DNA of 40,310 nt, from positions 1 to 40,310 of the forward strand of contig JASHQI010000110.1 in assembly GCA_030037645.1 (NCBI GenBank), in the 5' to 3' direction. The stretch comes from Xanthobacteraceae bacterium. Its GTDB lineage: Bacteria; Pseudomonadota; Alphaproteobacteria; Rhizobiales; Xanthobacteraceae. Both the position numbers and the translations under genes were made by a program. Shown one piece after another: positions 7,108 through 15,168 of the stretch (positions are counted from its first letter, which is position 1; each line of letters starts with the position of its first letter). The notes beneath the pieces were generated by a model. That model saw nothing but the letters and a program-made list of their open reading frames with translations, searched no databases and was not told the DNA's origin.

Positions 7108-8157
7108 TTAGTCCGGGTGCGGCGTCCACAGCACCTGGTCAATCCGCGAGGCGCCCGTTACCAGCATGACCAAGCGGTCGAGGCCGAGCGCGATGCCACA
7201 GGCCTGAGGCATTTGCGCCAGCGCGGCCAAAAAATCTTCGTCGATCGGGTAGCGCTCGCCATACCGGCGTTGCTTCTCCGCCATCTCCGCTTCGAGGCGA
7301 CGGCGCTGCTCGGGAGCGTCGGTGAGCTCGCCAAAGCCGTTGGCGAGCTCGACGCCGCAAACATACAGCTCAAAGCGCTCGGCGACGCGCGGATCGCGCG
7401 CCGGACGCGCCAACGCAGCCTGCACCGCGGGATACTCATCGAGAATTGTCGGTCGACCGATGCCGAGTTTTTGCTCGATGCGCTCCACCAGCACGCGGCT
7501 GAAAATGTCGCCCCAGCGGTCGTCATCGGCGATGCGAATGCCGGACTGTTGTGCCGCACGGGCGAGCCGACCGCGGTCTGGTTTATTGTTCGGCAGCGTT
7601 GCCAACAAATCGATGCCGGCGAAGCGCGCAAATGCTTCCGCCACCGTGAGCCGCTCGGGCGCGGCGAAAGGATCGGCCGCGCGGCCACGAAAGCGCAGCT
7701 CTCGCGTCCCAACCGCCCGCGCCGCCTCGGCCAGGATCGCCGCGCAGTCGGTCATCAGCGTCTGGTACGGCTCGCCGGCGCGATACCATTCGACGAGAGT
7801 AAATTCCGGAGAATGAAGTGCGCCCCGTTCGCGGTTGCGAAACACTTTGGCGAATTCGACAATGCGCTGTTCGCCGGCCGCGAGAAGCTTTTTGCAGGCA
7901 AATTCCGGCGAAGTGCGCAGATAAAGCGGCGATGCCGTCCCAGCGGGCGCGACCAACGTGGTGGCGAAGGCATGCAAGTGAGCCTCGTTCCCGGGCGAAG
8001 CCTGCAAGGCCCCGGTCTCAACCTCCACGAAATCGCTATGGCCAAACCATGCGCGCAACGCCGCAACGATCCGCCCCCGCGCCAGCAGCGCCGGCCGGCG
8101 GTCGGCATGCACGTGGGGGGCCCAAAACGGCGAGGAACGAGGTGGAGAGTCCGGCAT
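7108..8157 (-). CDS. epmA: EF-P--(R)-beta-lysine ligase EpmA (truncated lysyl-tRNA synthetase homologue)
   Basis: The 349-aa product is a class II aminoacyl-tRNA synthetase catalytic core without the anticodon-binding domain, the hallmark of EpmA (GenX/PoxA/YjeA). Motif 2 is FRNRERGALHSPEFTLVEWY (residues about 122-141) and motif 3 is GIALGLDRLVML near the C-terminus. VELANGFGELTDAPEQ matches the lysine-pocket region of lysyl-tRNA synthetases. It activates beta-lysine with ATP and transfers it to the EF-P lysine. Efp is divergently transcribed 263 nt away, and epmB lies downstream on the same strand beyond the ThDP gene. Genuine LysRS proteins are about 500 aa, so that alternative is unlikely. 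Confidence 0.93.
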   Translation of the reverse strand: MPDSPPRSSPFWAPHVHADRRPALLARGRIVAALRAWFGHSDFVEVETGALQASPGNEAHLHAFATTLVAPAGTASPLYLRTSPEFACKKLLAAGEQRIVEFAKVFRNRERGALHSPEFTLVEWYRAGEPYQTLMTDCAAILAEAARAVGTRELRFRGRAADPFAAPERLTVAEAFARFAGIDLLATLPNNKPDRGRLARAAQQSGIRIADDDRWGDIFSRVLVERIEQKLGIGRPTILDEYPAVQAALARPARDPRVAERFELYVCGVELANGFGELTDAPEQRRRLEAEMAEKQRRYGERYPIDEDFLAALAQMPQACGIALGLDRLVMLVTGASRIDQVLWTPHPD

Positions 8158-8187
8158 GTCCTTGTACGGGCGCCAATAAGGAAATAA

Positions 8188-8266
8188 CTAGTGGAGTGGA
8201 TTTAACATTCGCGACCAACCCAGCCGTTGGCGGGTGAAGCGAATTTTAAATCCTAAACTCCACTAG
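8188..8266. repeat. Palindromic intergenic repeat, copy 1
   Basis: The left arm (8188-8212) begins CTAGTGGAGTGGATTTAACA and the right arm (8239-8266) is its imperfect inverse ending ACTCCACTAG, around a spacer of about 26 nt. It can fold into one long hairpin. Similar CTAGTGG-(T)CC-ATTC-AACATT(T/C)GC elements are, from memory, dispersed in Bradyrhizobium-type genomes. It lies between the divergent epmA and efp genes, next to a second copy. Confidence 0.7.
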
Positions 8267-8278
8267 CATCATGGAGTT

Positions 8279-8355
8279 GCTAGTGCTCCTTTGAATCCAA
8301 CATTCGCTCGCCGGGCGCCGAAACGAAAAGCAAATGTTGGAATCGGACCACTAGC
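8279..8355. repeat. Palindromic intergenic repeat, copy 2
   Basis: The left arm (8279-8307) starts GCTAGTGCTCC and contains AATCCAACATTCGC. The right arm (8330-8355) contains GCAAATGTTGG and ends GGACCACTAGC, its imperfect inverse. The arms resemble those of copy 1, 12 nt away, so this is a tandem pair of one mobile-like palindromic family. It lies 66 nt before the efp start and may carry or separate the promoters. Confidence 0.7.
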
Positions 8356-8420
8356 GATCGGGCTCAGGATCGGTATCTTGCGCCTCCGATCCAGGTCTTG
8401 ATACGTAAGGATTTCGCCCC

Positions 8421-8987
8421 GTGAAAGTCATCGCCAGCACGCTTCGAAAAGGCAATATCGTCGAGATCGACGGCAAGCTCGCCGTCATCGTCTCGGTCGA
8501 AAACATTCATCCCGGCAAGGGAACTCCGGTGACCCAAATGGACGTACGCCGGATCAGTGACGGCGTGAAGGTAGCGTTGCGCTTTAAGACGACCGATCAG
8601 GTAGAACGCGCCTTTGTCGAGGACCGCAAGCACCAATTCATGTATCAGGACGGCGAGGGCTTCCATTTCATGAACATGGAAAGCTACGACCAGGTCACGC
8701 TCTCCGCCGACATCATCGGCGATCAAGCCTCCTATCTGCAGTCGGAGATGGAAGTGACGATCAGCCTGCATGAGGGAGTCCCGGTCTCGATCGAGCTGCC
8801 GCCGAAGGCGGTGCTCGAAGTGGTCGAAACCGAGCCGACTGTGAAAGGCCAAACCGCAGCCTCGTCATACAAGCCCGCCCTGCTCTCGAACGGCGTGCGC
8901 ACCATGGTCCCTCCCTTTGTCACCGCCGGCACCAAGATCGTGGTGATGACCGCGGACGGCAGTTACGTCGAGCGGGCAAAAGACTAA
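8421..8987 (+). CDS. efp: Translation elongation factor P
   Basis: The 188-aa product has the usual EF-P length and three beta-barrel domains. The domain I loop reads [21 protein letters not shown], with Lys33 at the place of the beta-lysylated Lys34 of the E. coli protein. Domain III ends in a typical [49 protein letters not shown] motif set. EF-P relieves ribosome stalling at polyproline. A Lys rather than Arg at the tip fits modification by the EpmA and EpmB encoded here and not by the EarP rhamnosylation route. The start is GTG, with AAGGA 9 nt upstream. The gene is divergent from epmA, with two palindromic repeats in the gap. Confidence 0.97.
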   Translation: MKVIASTLRKGNIVEIDGKLAVIVSVENIHPGKGTPVTQMDVRRISDGVKVALRFKTTDQVERAFVEDRKHQFMYQDGEGFHFMNMESYDQVTLSADIIGDQASYLQSEMEVTISLHEGVPVSIELPPKAVLEVVETEPTVKGQTAASSYKPALLSNGVRTMVPPFVTAGTKIVVMTADGSYVERAKD

Positions 8988-9180
8988 GGGTCGGCGCCAC
9001 CGCAAACCTTCGCATCCTGAATATTTGTTCATCGAACACGCCCTTTCGCGCCAATCCTGTTGCATAAAAAGATCACAGCAAGCGGTTCGCGCATTCTGCG
9101 CAATGGCACCGCTTGGCAGAACGCGCGTTGGTGTTGATAGTACGACAATTGCGTTTCGGGATTGGGCTGTGTCGATTCTG

Positions 9181-10206
9181 ATGAGACGCTGCAGTGTTGC
9201 GAACGATCGGCCTCGGCCGGCCGCGGGGCGTGGCGCTGTTGCCGATCGCCGTCCATACACCAGCCTGATCGCGACGGGACTTGCAGGGATGATGCTGTGC
9301 GGTTCGGTCGCGGCTGCGCTTGGCGCGGCATGCAAGCCGCATCACTTCAGGCCGCCCTTTTTCATCAAGTCCATGGGCGTGTGTGCATTTGATCCGCAGA
9401 CATTGAGCTTTGCCGGCACGCCGGTTGAGCAAGCCATGTGTCTCATGCGCGGCATGGACGCCACACGCAACCTTGCTCCGCAATTGGCAAGCTTACCGCC
9501 CGCGCTCGCCAATCGCATCGGACAGAACACGGGCTTGCCATCCCGAGAAAGCCTCCACGCCTTCCTATCCAAACAGGATCTCGATTGGGATTTTGCGGAT
9601 TATCTTCACTACCCCGTATCGCGCGCCAACGACAACGATCCGGCCGCGCCCATGGCCCGATATTTCGTGATCCACGATACCAGCGGACCGAATTACGGGC
9701 ACAGAGCCTTTCCGAACGATGTCGACGTCAATCCCAAGATCAACAATCTGATCAACTTCTATTGCTGGGACGGCTGGGGCAAAGCTCACGTCATCGTCAG
9801 TCGCGACGGCGATATGCTGGTAAGCCACGACTTCGCAATTCCCTGGCGCGAGACGAAATTCGAGCAGGCGGCAAATTTCGCCGGCGCCTTGAAGGGTCTT
9901 TTCCTTCACATTGAACTCGTCCAGCCGCGACGCAGCGCCGCCGGCCACGGATCGCGCAACGACGCGCGGGCGCCCGATCCGGCCTTTACGACGGCACAAT
10001 ATGATCGCCTGGCGTTGCTCTATGTCATCGCCAGTGTGCGAGCGGGACAATGGCTCATTCCGGCTTTTCATGCGGCGATCGATGCGGACATCCGAAACGG
10101 CCACGATGATCCGATGAACTTCGATATCGCCAGCTTTGCCGATAGCCTCGACAAGGTCGTTGCAAAGCTTGAAGGGCCTGAGGTCGTTCAGGCTGCGCAT
10201 CCGTGA
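9181..10206 (+). CDS. Secreted protein with N-acetylmuramoyl-L-alanine amidase-like fold (putative)
   Basis: From the chosen ATG the product has 341 aa, with a basic N-region and a hydrophobic segment TSLIATGLAGMMLCGSVAAALGA, so it is exported or anchored. The frame is open to 9025 and no start has a good ribosome binding site, so the start is uncertain. Motifs occur in amidase_2 order: YFVIHDTSGPNYG, AHVIVSRDGDMLVSHD, FLHIELVQPR, then TTAQYDRLALLYVIAS and PAFHAAIDADIRNGHDDPMNFD. These resemble the HHT, HxxIxRDG, IEL and GHxDxxxxxDPG landmarks of zinc amidases that cut the glycan-peptide bond. I infer an amidase-like enzyme; this is weaker than for its neighbours. Its TGA overlaps the GTG start of the M23 gene, and the lytic transglycosylase follows, so the context supports a wall role. 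Confidence 0.55.
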   Translation: MRRCSVANDRPRPAAGRGAVADRRPYTSLIATGLAGMMLCGSVAAALGAACKPHHFRPPFFIKSMGVCAFDPQTLSFAGTPVEQAMCLMRGMDATRNLAPQLASLPPALANRIGQNTGLPSRESLHAFLSKQDLDWDFADYLHYPVSRANDNDPAAPMARYFVIHDTSGPNYGHRAFPNDVDVNPKINNLINFYCWDGWGKAHVIVSRDGDMLVSHDFAIPWRETKFEQAANFAGALKGLFLHIELVQPRRSAAGHGSRNDARAPDPAFTTAQYDRLALLYVIASVRAGQWLIPAFHAAIDADIRNGHDDPMNFDIASFADSLDKVVAKLEGPEVVQAAHP

Positions 10207-12224
10207 CAATGGCTCGCGGTTTCGAGCTTGCGGCTCGGTTTACGCTCGACGCGCTCAAAGCCTGCTCGTTTCTTGGCGTGATCGTCTTCTCGCCGGCGCT
10301 GGCTCAAGAGTCGCCGCAGAGTACCGAGCCCGCGTCGCAGATCGAGATGAAGGAGCCGCGTGTTGCCTTCGCCGCGGTGGACTGGAATGCGGCGCGCGCG
10401 ACGCTTGCCGACCTTGATGCCACGACGAGCAATGCGCCTGCCGGCGCGCCGCAGCCGGGCGCATTGGCGCAACTTAACGCTGCAACCGAAAAAGTCTTTC
10501 CGAACATCGCCGAGAGTGCCGTTCCGGTTCTGCTGCCTTTCGATACCGCGGCGTTTCTGCGCGCTCGGAGCCAAGGCGCGACCGGCGCCGCAGCCGAATA
10601 TTCTTCGGGCTTCGATCCGACGTTCTTCTTTCCCGTCCCGGCGGGCTACGACGCGATGCTGACGTTGCAGCCACGGGACAACCCGAATCTCGATTTGATC
10701 TACGTCAGGTCCGTCAACGTGCAAATCTCCGGCTCGACGCTCATCTATGACCTTGCCGGCCCATCCGTGCCGGACGGGGCCCCGGTGCCTGAGCTCGACA
10801 AGGCATTTCCCGGCATTCGCCGGGTCCAGCTCGAGAGCCATGTGCGTTACACCTTCGTGCGTTTTGGCATGCCGTATTTCGTGTCGATCGAATGTTTTGA
10901 CGGCGCCAACCGGGAACGGCGCCTATCGTGCCGCGAAGCCGACAAAGTTGCCCTGCGGTTGCTTGAGACGCTAAACATCGCCGGCGGCAAGCCGCAATCC
11001 GAGGCGGCAGCGACCATGCGGCATACGATCTCGCGTCCGCAACGGATTTCGCCGGACTTTGCCTATTACGCCCCCGGCGATCTTATTCCGGGTAGCGGCA
11101 TGAAGGGTCAGGGCGGCCGCGCCGACGCCACAGTCTATTCACGCATCCGCTTTCCGATAGCGCAAGCGCCGGATTACGTGAACTCTCAATCCTTCATGAA
11201 TTGGGGCAACTGCGATTTCACCGGCCGCGTCGGCCTCGGCGGCCACGGCCTGGATGCGGGCTATCGCTGCAAGGTGAACGATAAACCATTGGAGAAGGAC
11301 GAGTCGAAGAACTACGCCTATCCGTGGCACGATAACTTCTGCGAACACCGTTATTATTACGTCGTTCAATGTCCAGCCGGACTCGGTCATCAAGGCCAAG
11401 ATATCCGACCGAGCACGTGCCTGTTTCGTAGCCCCGGCATAGGGCGCTGCGAACCGTATCAGAATGACGTCGTCGCCGTGCACGACGGCGTTTTGATGCG
11501 CGCCCCCGGCGACGAGGCTCTTTATCTCATTGTCAATGAACCCGGCCAGCACCTCCGCTTCCGCTACCTGCATATGGATCCACATCAACTGGATGCGGCG
11601 GGAATGATCAACGGACGCCGGGTTTCCGAAGGCGAAGCGATCGGTGCGGTCGGCGACTACGGAAAACAACCTGGCGATACCACCTATCATCTGCATTTTG
11701 ACCTTCAGGTGCCGACGCGCCAGGGCTGGGTCTTTGTCAATCCTTACATGACACTGGTTGCGGCCTATGAGCGGCTGATCGGCGGGCGCGGTCAAGTCGT
11801 GCGCGATGCGCAGACTGTGACGGCCGGTCCCGCGCCCCCCGCCGCCAATAGGCATAGCTTCCCCAATTCTGCGCCGATGCCGGTGCCGAGACCTGACGAA
11901 GCGTCTAAGGTCGCGCCTATCGATGCTATGGTAGGAGCGGGTGTCCACGCGGAATCAACGATCGATAGCCTGCTGAGGATCGAGAGTGAACCCGCAAGTG
12001 AACGCAAGACCATCGCCGCCGAGCATTGCACGACGCACCTGCTTAAAGGTCACCGTCGGGGCTTTTGCCGGCCTGCTATTATCAGCACACGCGCGCGCGG
12101 ACAGGCGCATATCGTTCGATCAATGGATCGCCGCGTTTCGCACCAAGGCGCTGGGACGCGGCATCACGCCGGAGACCTACGCACGCGTCATGCGCGGCGT
12201 ACGACCAGACACGGCCGGGCTTGA
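10203..12224 (+). CDS. M23-family (LytM-type) metallopeptidase, exported
   Basis: The frame is 673 codons. The N-terminus carries a Sec-like signal ending FSPALAQES. A long unassigned region follows (about residues 40-370). The peptidase domain holds both zinc motifs: HxxxD at H396-D400 in GLGHQGQDIRP and HxH at H496-H498 in YHLHFDLQ, numbered from the GTG at 10203. An ATG two codons later is an equal start candidate. M23 enzymes cut peptide crosslinks of peptidoglycan in the periplasm. The GTG overlaps the stop of the amidase-like gene. The last 79 codons (from 11986) overlap the next gene in another frame and encode an Arg/His-rich tail unlike the rest, so the true protein may end near residue 595 or the stop may have been lost. 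Confidence 0.83.
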   Translation: MTMARGFELAARFTLDALKACSFLGVIVFSPALAQESPQSTEPASQIEMKEPRVAFAAVDWNAARATLADLDATTSNAPAGAPQPGALAQLNAATEKVFPNIAESAVPVLLPFDTAAFLRARSQGATGAAAEYSSGFDPTFFFPVPAGYDAMLTLQPRDNPNLDLIYVRSVNVQISGSTLIYDLAGPSVPDGAPVPELDKAFPGIRRVQLESHVRYTFVRFGMPYFVSIECFDGANRERRLSCREADKVALRLLETLNIAGGKPQSEAAATMRHTISRPQRISPDFAYYAPGDLIPGSGMKGQGGRADATVYSRIRFPIAQAPDYVNSQSFMNWGNCDFTGRVGLGGHGLDAGYRCKVNDKPLEKDESKNYAYPWHDNFCEHRYYYVVQCPAGLGHQGQDIRPSTCLFRSPGIGRCEPYQNDVVAVHDGVLMRAPGDEALYLIVNEPGQHLRFRYLHMDPHQLDAAGMINGRRVSEGEAIGAVGDYGKQPGDTTYHLHFDLQVPTRQGWVFVNPYMTLVAAYERLIGGRGQVVRDAQTVTAGPAPPAANRHSFPNSAPMPVPRPDEASKVAPIDAMVGAGVHAESTIDSLLRIESEPASERKTIAAEHCTTHLLKGHRRGFCRPAIISTRARGQAHIVRSMDRRVSHQGAGTRHHAGDLRTRHARRTTRHGRA

Positions 12225-13236
12225 GGCGATCCGCAACCAGCCCGAATTCCACGAACAGCTCTGGCAATATCTCAATCGCTGCGTCTCCGACTGGCGCATC
12301 ACCGCCGGCAGACAGAAGGCCAAAGATTACGCGCCGCTGTTCGCCCGCATCGAACGGGATTTCGGCGTCGACCGCTCGGTCATGCTCGGCGTCTGGGGCA
12401 TCGAGTCGGCATTCGGCGACCCGTTCGTGCAAAAGAATTATATGCGCCCGGTGATTCCCTCGCTAGCGACGCTCGCCTGGGCCGAACCGCGGCGCCGCGC
12501 CTATTGGACGAACGAACTCATCAACGCCTTGACGATCATCCAGCGCGGTTGGAGTACGCCGGAGCAGATGGTCGGCTCCTGGGCCGGCGCGATGGGCCAC
12601 ACCCAATGGATGCCGGAGGTCTGGCTGCATATCGGCATCGATTATAACGGCGACGGCAAGATTTCTCCGTTCGGGCCGCCGGACGACGCACTCGCCTCGA
12701 CCGCGCGTTATTTCGTCGAGCGCGGCAAATATCGGCGCGGCGAGCATTGGGGTTACGAAGTACGACAGCCGCATTCGATCGGCCGCAACGTCTGGCGCCC
12801 CTACGGCGAATGGAAGGCGCGCGGGGTCGTGCGGGCCGATGGCGAACCGTATCCGCAGCCGAACGCAACTGCACGGCCGTGGCTGCCGGTTCGGGGCGGT
12901 CCGGCGTTTCTGCTGGGCCCAAACTTCTTTGCTGTCCGCAGCTACAATCCATCGATGAATTACGCGCTGGCGCTCGTCTATCTGGGCAATCGCTGCGTCG
13001 GCGGCGCCCCGTTCGTGCAGAAATTTCCCGGCAGCGAACCGGCACCCACGCTCGCCGAGGTGCAGGAAATCCAGCGCCGGCTCACCGTGCTCGGCTATGA
13101 TACCGGCGGCACAGACGGCCGCATTGGCAATGTCACCATGATCGCGGTCCGCGACTATCAGCGTAAGGTCGGCATAAAACCGGCTGACGGCTATGCCGGG
13201 GTGGGGCTTCTCGCACGGTTGCGCGAAGGCTCATGA
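11986..13236 (+). CDS. MltB-type lytic murein transglycosylase with peptidoglycan-binding domain
   Basis: The 416-aa product has a twin-arginine-like signal (ARRTCLKVTVGAFAGLLLSA) and the GH103/SLT_2 domain FDQWIAAFRTKALGRGITPE onward. Catalytic Glu140 lies in GVWGIESAFG. Further family landmarks are YAPLFARIERDFGVDR, WAGAMGHTQWMP and YNGDGKISPFGPPDDALAST. A C-terminal PG_binding_1 domain (about 350-413) reads LAEVQEIQRRLTVLGYDTGG. It cleaves the MurNAc-GlcNAc bond, leaving 1,6-anhydro ends, in the periplasm. GTG at 11986 follows GAGGA with a 6-nt spacer, and an in-frame TGA at 11974 excludes much earlier starts, so the 239-nt overlap with the M23 frame is firm on this side. The stop overlaps an ATG in the next frame (ATGA). 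Confidence 0.92.
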   Translation: MNPQVNARPSPPSIARRTCLKVTVGAFAGLLLSAHARADRRISFDQWIAAFRTKALGRGITPETYARVMRGVRPDTAGLEAIRNQPEFHEQLWQYLNRCVSDWRITAGRQKAKDYAPLFARIERDFGVDRSVMLGVWGIESAFGDPFVQKNYMRPVIPSLATLAWAEPRRRAYWTNELINALTIIQRGWSTPEQMVGSWAGAMGHTQWMPEVWLHIGIDYNGDGKISPFGPPDDALASTARYFVERGKYRRGEHWGYEVRQPHSIGRNVWRPYGEWKARGVVRADGEPYPQPNATARPWLPVRGGPAFLLGPNFFAVRSYNPSMNYALALVYLGNRCVGGAPFVQKFPGSEPAPTLAEVQEIQRRLTVLGYDTGGTDGRIGNVTMIAVRDYQRKVGIKPADGYAGVGLLARLREGS

Positions 13237-13292
13237 TCCGGTTGGATGTGGCTACCAACCCCATTCAGCCCCAACAGCGAGGATCGCCCGCC

Positions 13293-15101
13293 ATGACGCC
13301 GTCTCAATTAGCGACTGCACGCGCCAAACCGACGACCGCCGACCCGGCGGTCGCCGGGCTCGAACGTCCCACCCCTGCCGGCGCCAACGCACCCGGTTTC
13401 GGTAGTGACGTGATCGCCGAAGCGCTGCGCTCGCTCGACATCCCCTATATCGCCCTGACCCCGGGCGCGAGCTATCGCGGCCTGCACGACAGCATCGTCA
13501 ATTATCTCGGCAATTCCACGCCACAGATGCTGTTATGCCTGCACGAAGAAGCGGCCGTCGCCATTGCGCAGGGCTATGCCAAGGTCACCGGCAAGGCGAT
13601 GGCCGCGGCCGTGCATTCCAACGTTGGACTGCTCCACGCCTCCATGGCCATGTTCAATGCCTGGTGCGACCGCATGCCGGTGCTGGTGCTTGGCGCCACC
13701 GGCCCGGTCGACGCCGTCAAGCGCCGGCCGTGGATCGATTGGATTCACACCGCGCGCGATCAAGGTGCGCTGGTTCGCGAATACACCAAATGGGACGACC
13801 AGCCGGCCTCGCCCGGCGCCGCGCGCGAAGCGATCCTCCGCGGCACCTGGATCGCCAACACCGTGCCGCAAGGCCCGGTCTACATCAATTTCGACGCTGA
13901 GCTGCAGGAGTCGAAGGTTGCCGAGCAATTGCCGCCGATCGACGTTGCGCGCTACATGCCGCAAATTTCGACCGCCTCTCCCGCCGAACTGGTGCGCCAG
14001 GCCGCGGCCATGCTCAAAGGCGCCAAGCAAGTCTTGATTCTGGCGGGCCGCGCCTCGCGCAGCGAGGACGCCTGGAACGCCCGCGTCGCCCTCGCCGAAG
14101 CGCTCAATGCGCGGGTGGTGAGCGACCTCAAAATCGGCGCCAGCTTCCCGACCGATCACCCCCTGTATATCGGAGCGCCGCGCGCGCCGACGCCGGACAC
14201 CGTCGAAGGACTGAAGAACGTCGATGTCGTGCTCAGCCTCGATTGGGTCGATCTCGCCGGCGCCATGCGCTACGCCGGCCCGAATCCGTCGGCCAAGGTG
14301 ATCCAGGTTTCGCTCGATCATCGCATCCACAACGGCTGGAGCATGGACCACCAAGGCCTGCCACCGGTCGATCTGCTGTTGTCCGCCGATCCGGATCTCG
14401 TGGTGCCGGAACTGGTCAAGGAAATCGGCAAGAGCGGCAAGCCGCACGCGCTGCCGAGCGCTCGCAAAATCTCCGAAAAGGAACCGACCGGCTTCACCAA
14501 CGAGCACATCGCCCGCAATCTGCGGAAGCTGCTTAGAGACCGGCCGGTCACCTACACCCACCTGCCGCTGTCGTGGGACGACACCTGGGCGACGTTCCGC
14601 CATCCGCTGGACTATCTCGGCGCGGACGGTGGCGGCGGCGTTGGCGGCGGCCCGGGCATTTCGGTCGGCGCGGCGCTGGCGCTCAAGGGCACGGGCCGGC
14701 TGCCCATCGCGATCTGCGGCGATGGCGATTTCCTGATGGGCGTCACCGCGGTGTGGACCGCGGTGCACTATAAGATTCCGCTGCTGTTTGTGATCGCCAA
14801 CAACCGCTCGTTCTACAATGACGAGTTGCACCAGGAACGGATGGCGCGCATGCGCAATCGTCCGATCGAGAACAAATGGATCGGCCAGCGTATGTCTGAA
14901 CCCGAGGTCGATGTTGCAGCCATGGGTCGCGCTCAGGGTGCAGTCGGTTTCGGCCCGATCACCAAGCCGGCCGATCTGGCGCCGGCGCTGGAAAAAGCGA
15001 TCGCCGCAGTCGATGCCGGCCAAGTCGCCGTGGTCGATGTGCGCGTCGAGCCGGGTTACACCGCCGTCATGACTCAGGCGATGACGCGCGCCGGCAACTG
15101 A
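13293..15101 (+). CDS. Thiamine-diphosphate-dependent enzyme (benzoylformate decarboxylase / acetolactate synthase type)
   Basis: The 602-aa product carries Glu85 of the Pyr domain in LCLHEEAAVAIAQGYAK and the PP-domain motif G476-D477-G478 to NN in CGDGDFLMG...FVIANNRSFYND. A Gly-rich GGGGVGGGPGISVGAALALKG segment precedes the PP motif, as in benzoylformate-decarboxylase-like proteins. The next gene is an aldehyde dehydrogenase, so I infer decarboxylation of a 2-oxoacid to an aldehyde that is then oxidised; the substrate is unknown. ATG at 13293 has GAGGA 9 nt upstream. An alternative ATG at 13233 overlaps the transglycosylase stop, and would add 20 unremarkable residues. Either start links it closely to the wall-hydrolase genes. 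It differs widely from the ThDP enzyme at 5391-7088, so the two are not a recent duplication. Confidence 0.87.
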   Translation: MTPSQLATARAKPTTADPAVAGLERPTPAGANAPGFGSDVIAEALRSLDIPYIALTPGASYRGLHDSIVNYLGNSTPQMLLCLHEEAAVAIAQGYAKVTGKAMAAAVHSNVGLLHASMAMFNAWCDRMPVLVLGATGPVDAVKRRPWIDWIHTARDQGALVREYTKWDDQPASPGAAREAILRGTWIANTVPQGPVYINFDAELQESKVAEQLPPIDVARYMPQISTASPAELVRQAAAMLKGAKQVLILAGRASRSEDAWNARVALAEALNARVVSDLKIGASFPTDHPLYIGAPRAPTPDTVEGLKNVDVVLSLDWVDLAGAMRYAGPNPSAKVIQVSLDHRIHNGWSMDHQGLPPVDLLLSADPDLVVPELVKEIGKSGKPHALPSARKISEKEPTGFTNEHIARNLRKLLRDRPVTYTHLPLSWDDTWATFRHPLDYLGADGGGGVGGGPGISVGAALALKGTGRLPIAICGDGDFLMGVTAVWTAVHYKIPLLFVIANNRSFYNDELHQERMARMRNRPIENKWIGQRMSEPEVDVAAMGRAQGAVGFGPITKPADLAPALEKAIAAVDAGQVAVVDVRVEPGYTAVMTQAMTRAGN

Positions 15102-15134
15102 AATGACCGATCTCGAAGCCGTCAGATACGCGTG

Positions 15135-15156
15135 AGGGAGCGATAACGCGCTCCCT
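15135..15156 (+). promoter_or_regulatory. Perfect 8-bp hairpin before the aldehyde dehydrogenase
   Basis: AGGGAGCG (15135-15142) and CGCTCCCT (15149-15156) form a perfect stem around ATAACG. There is no T-tract, so it is not an intrinsic terminator. It ends 12 nt before the ATG and just before the GGGAGGA ribosome binding site, so it could affect translation or mRNA processing between the two genes. A role is inferred from position only. Confidence 0.45.
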
Positions 15157-15168
15157 TGCGGGGAGGAC

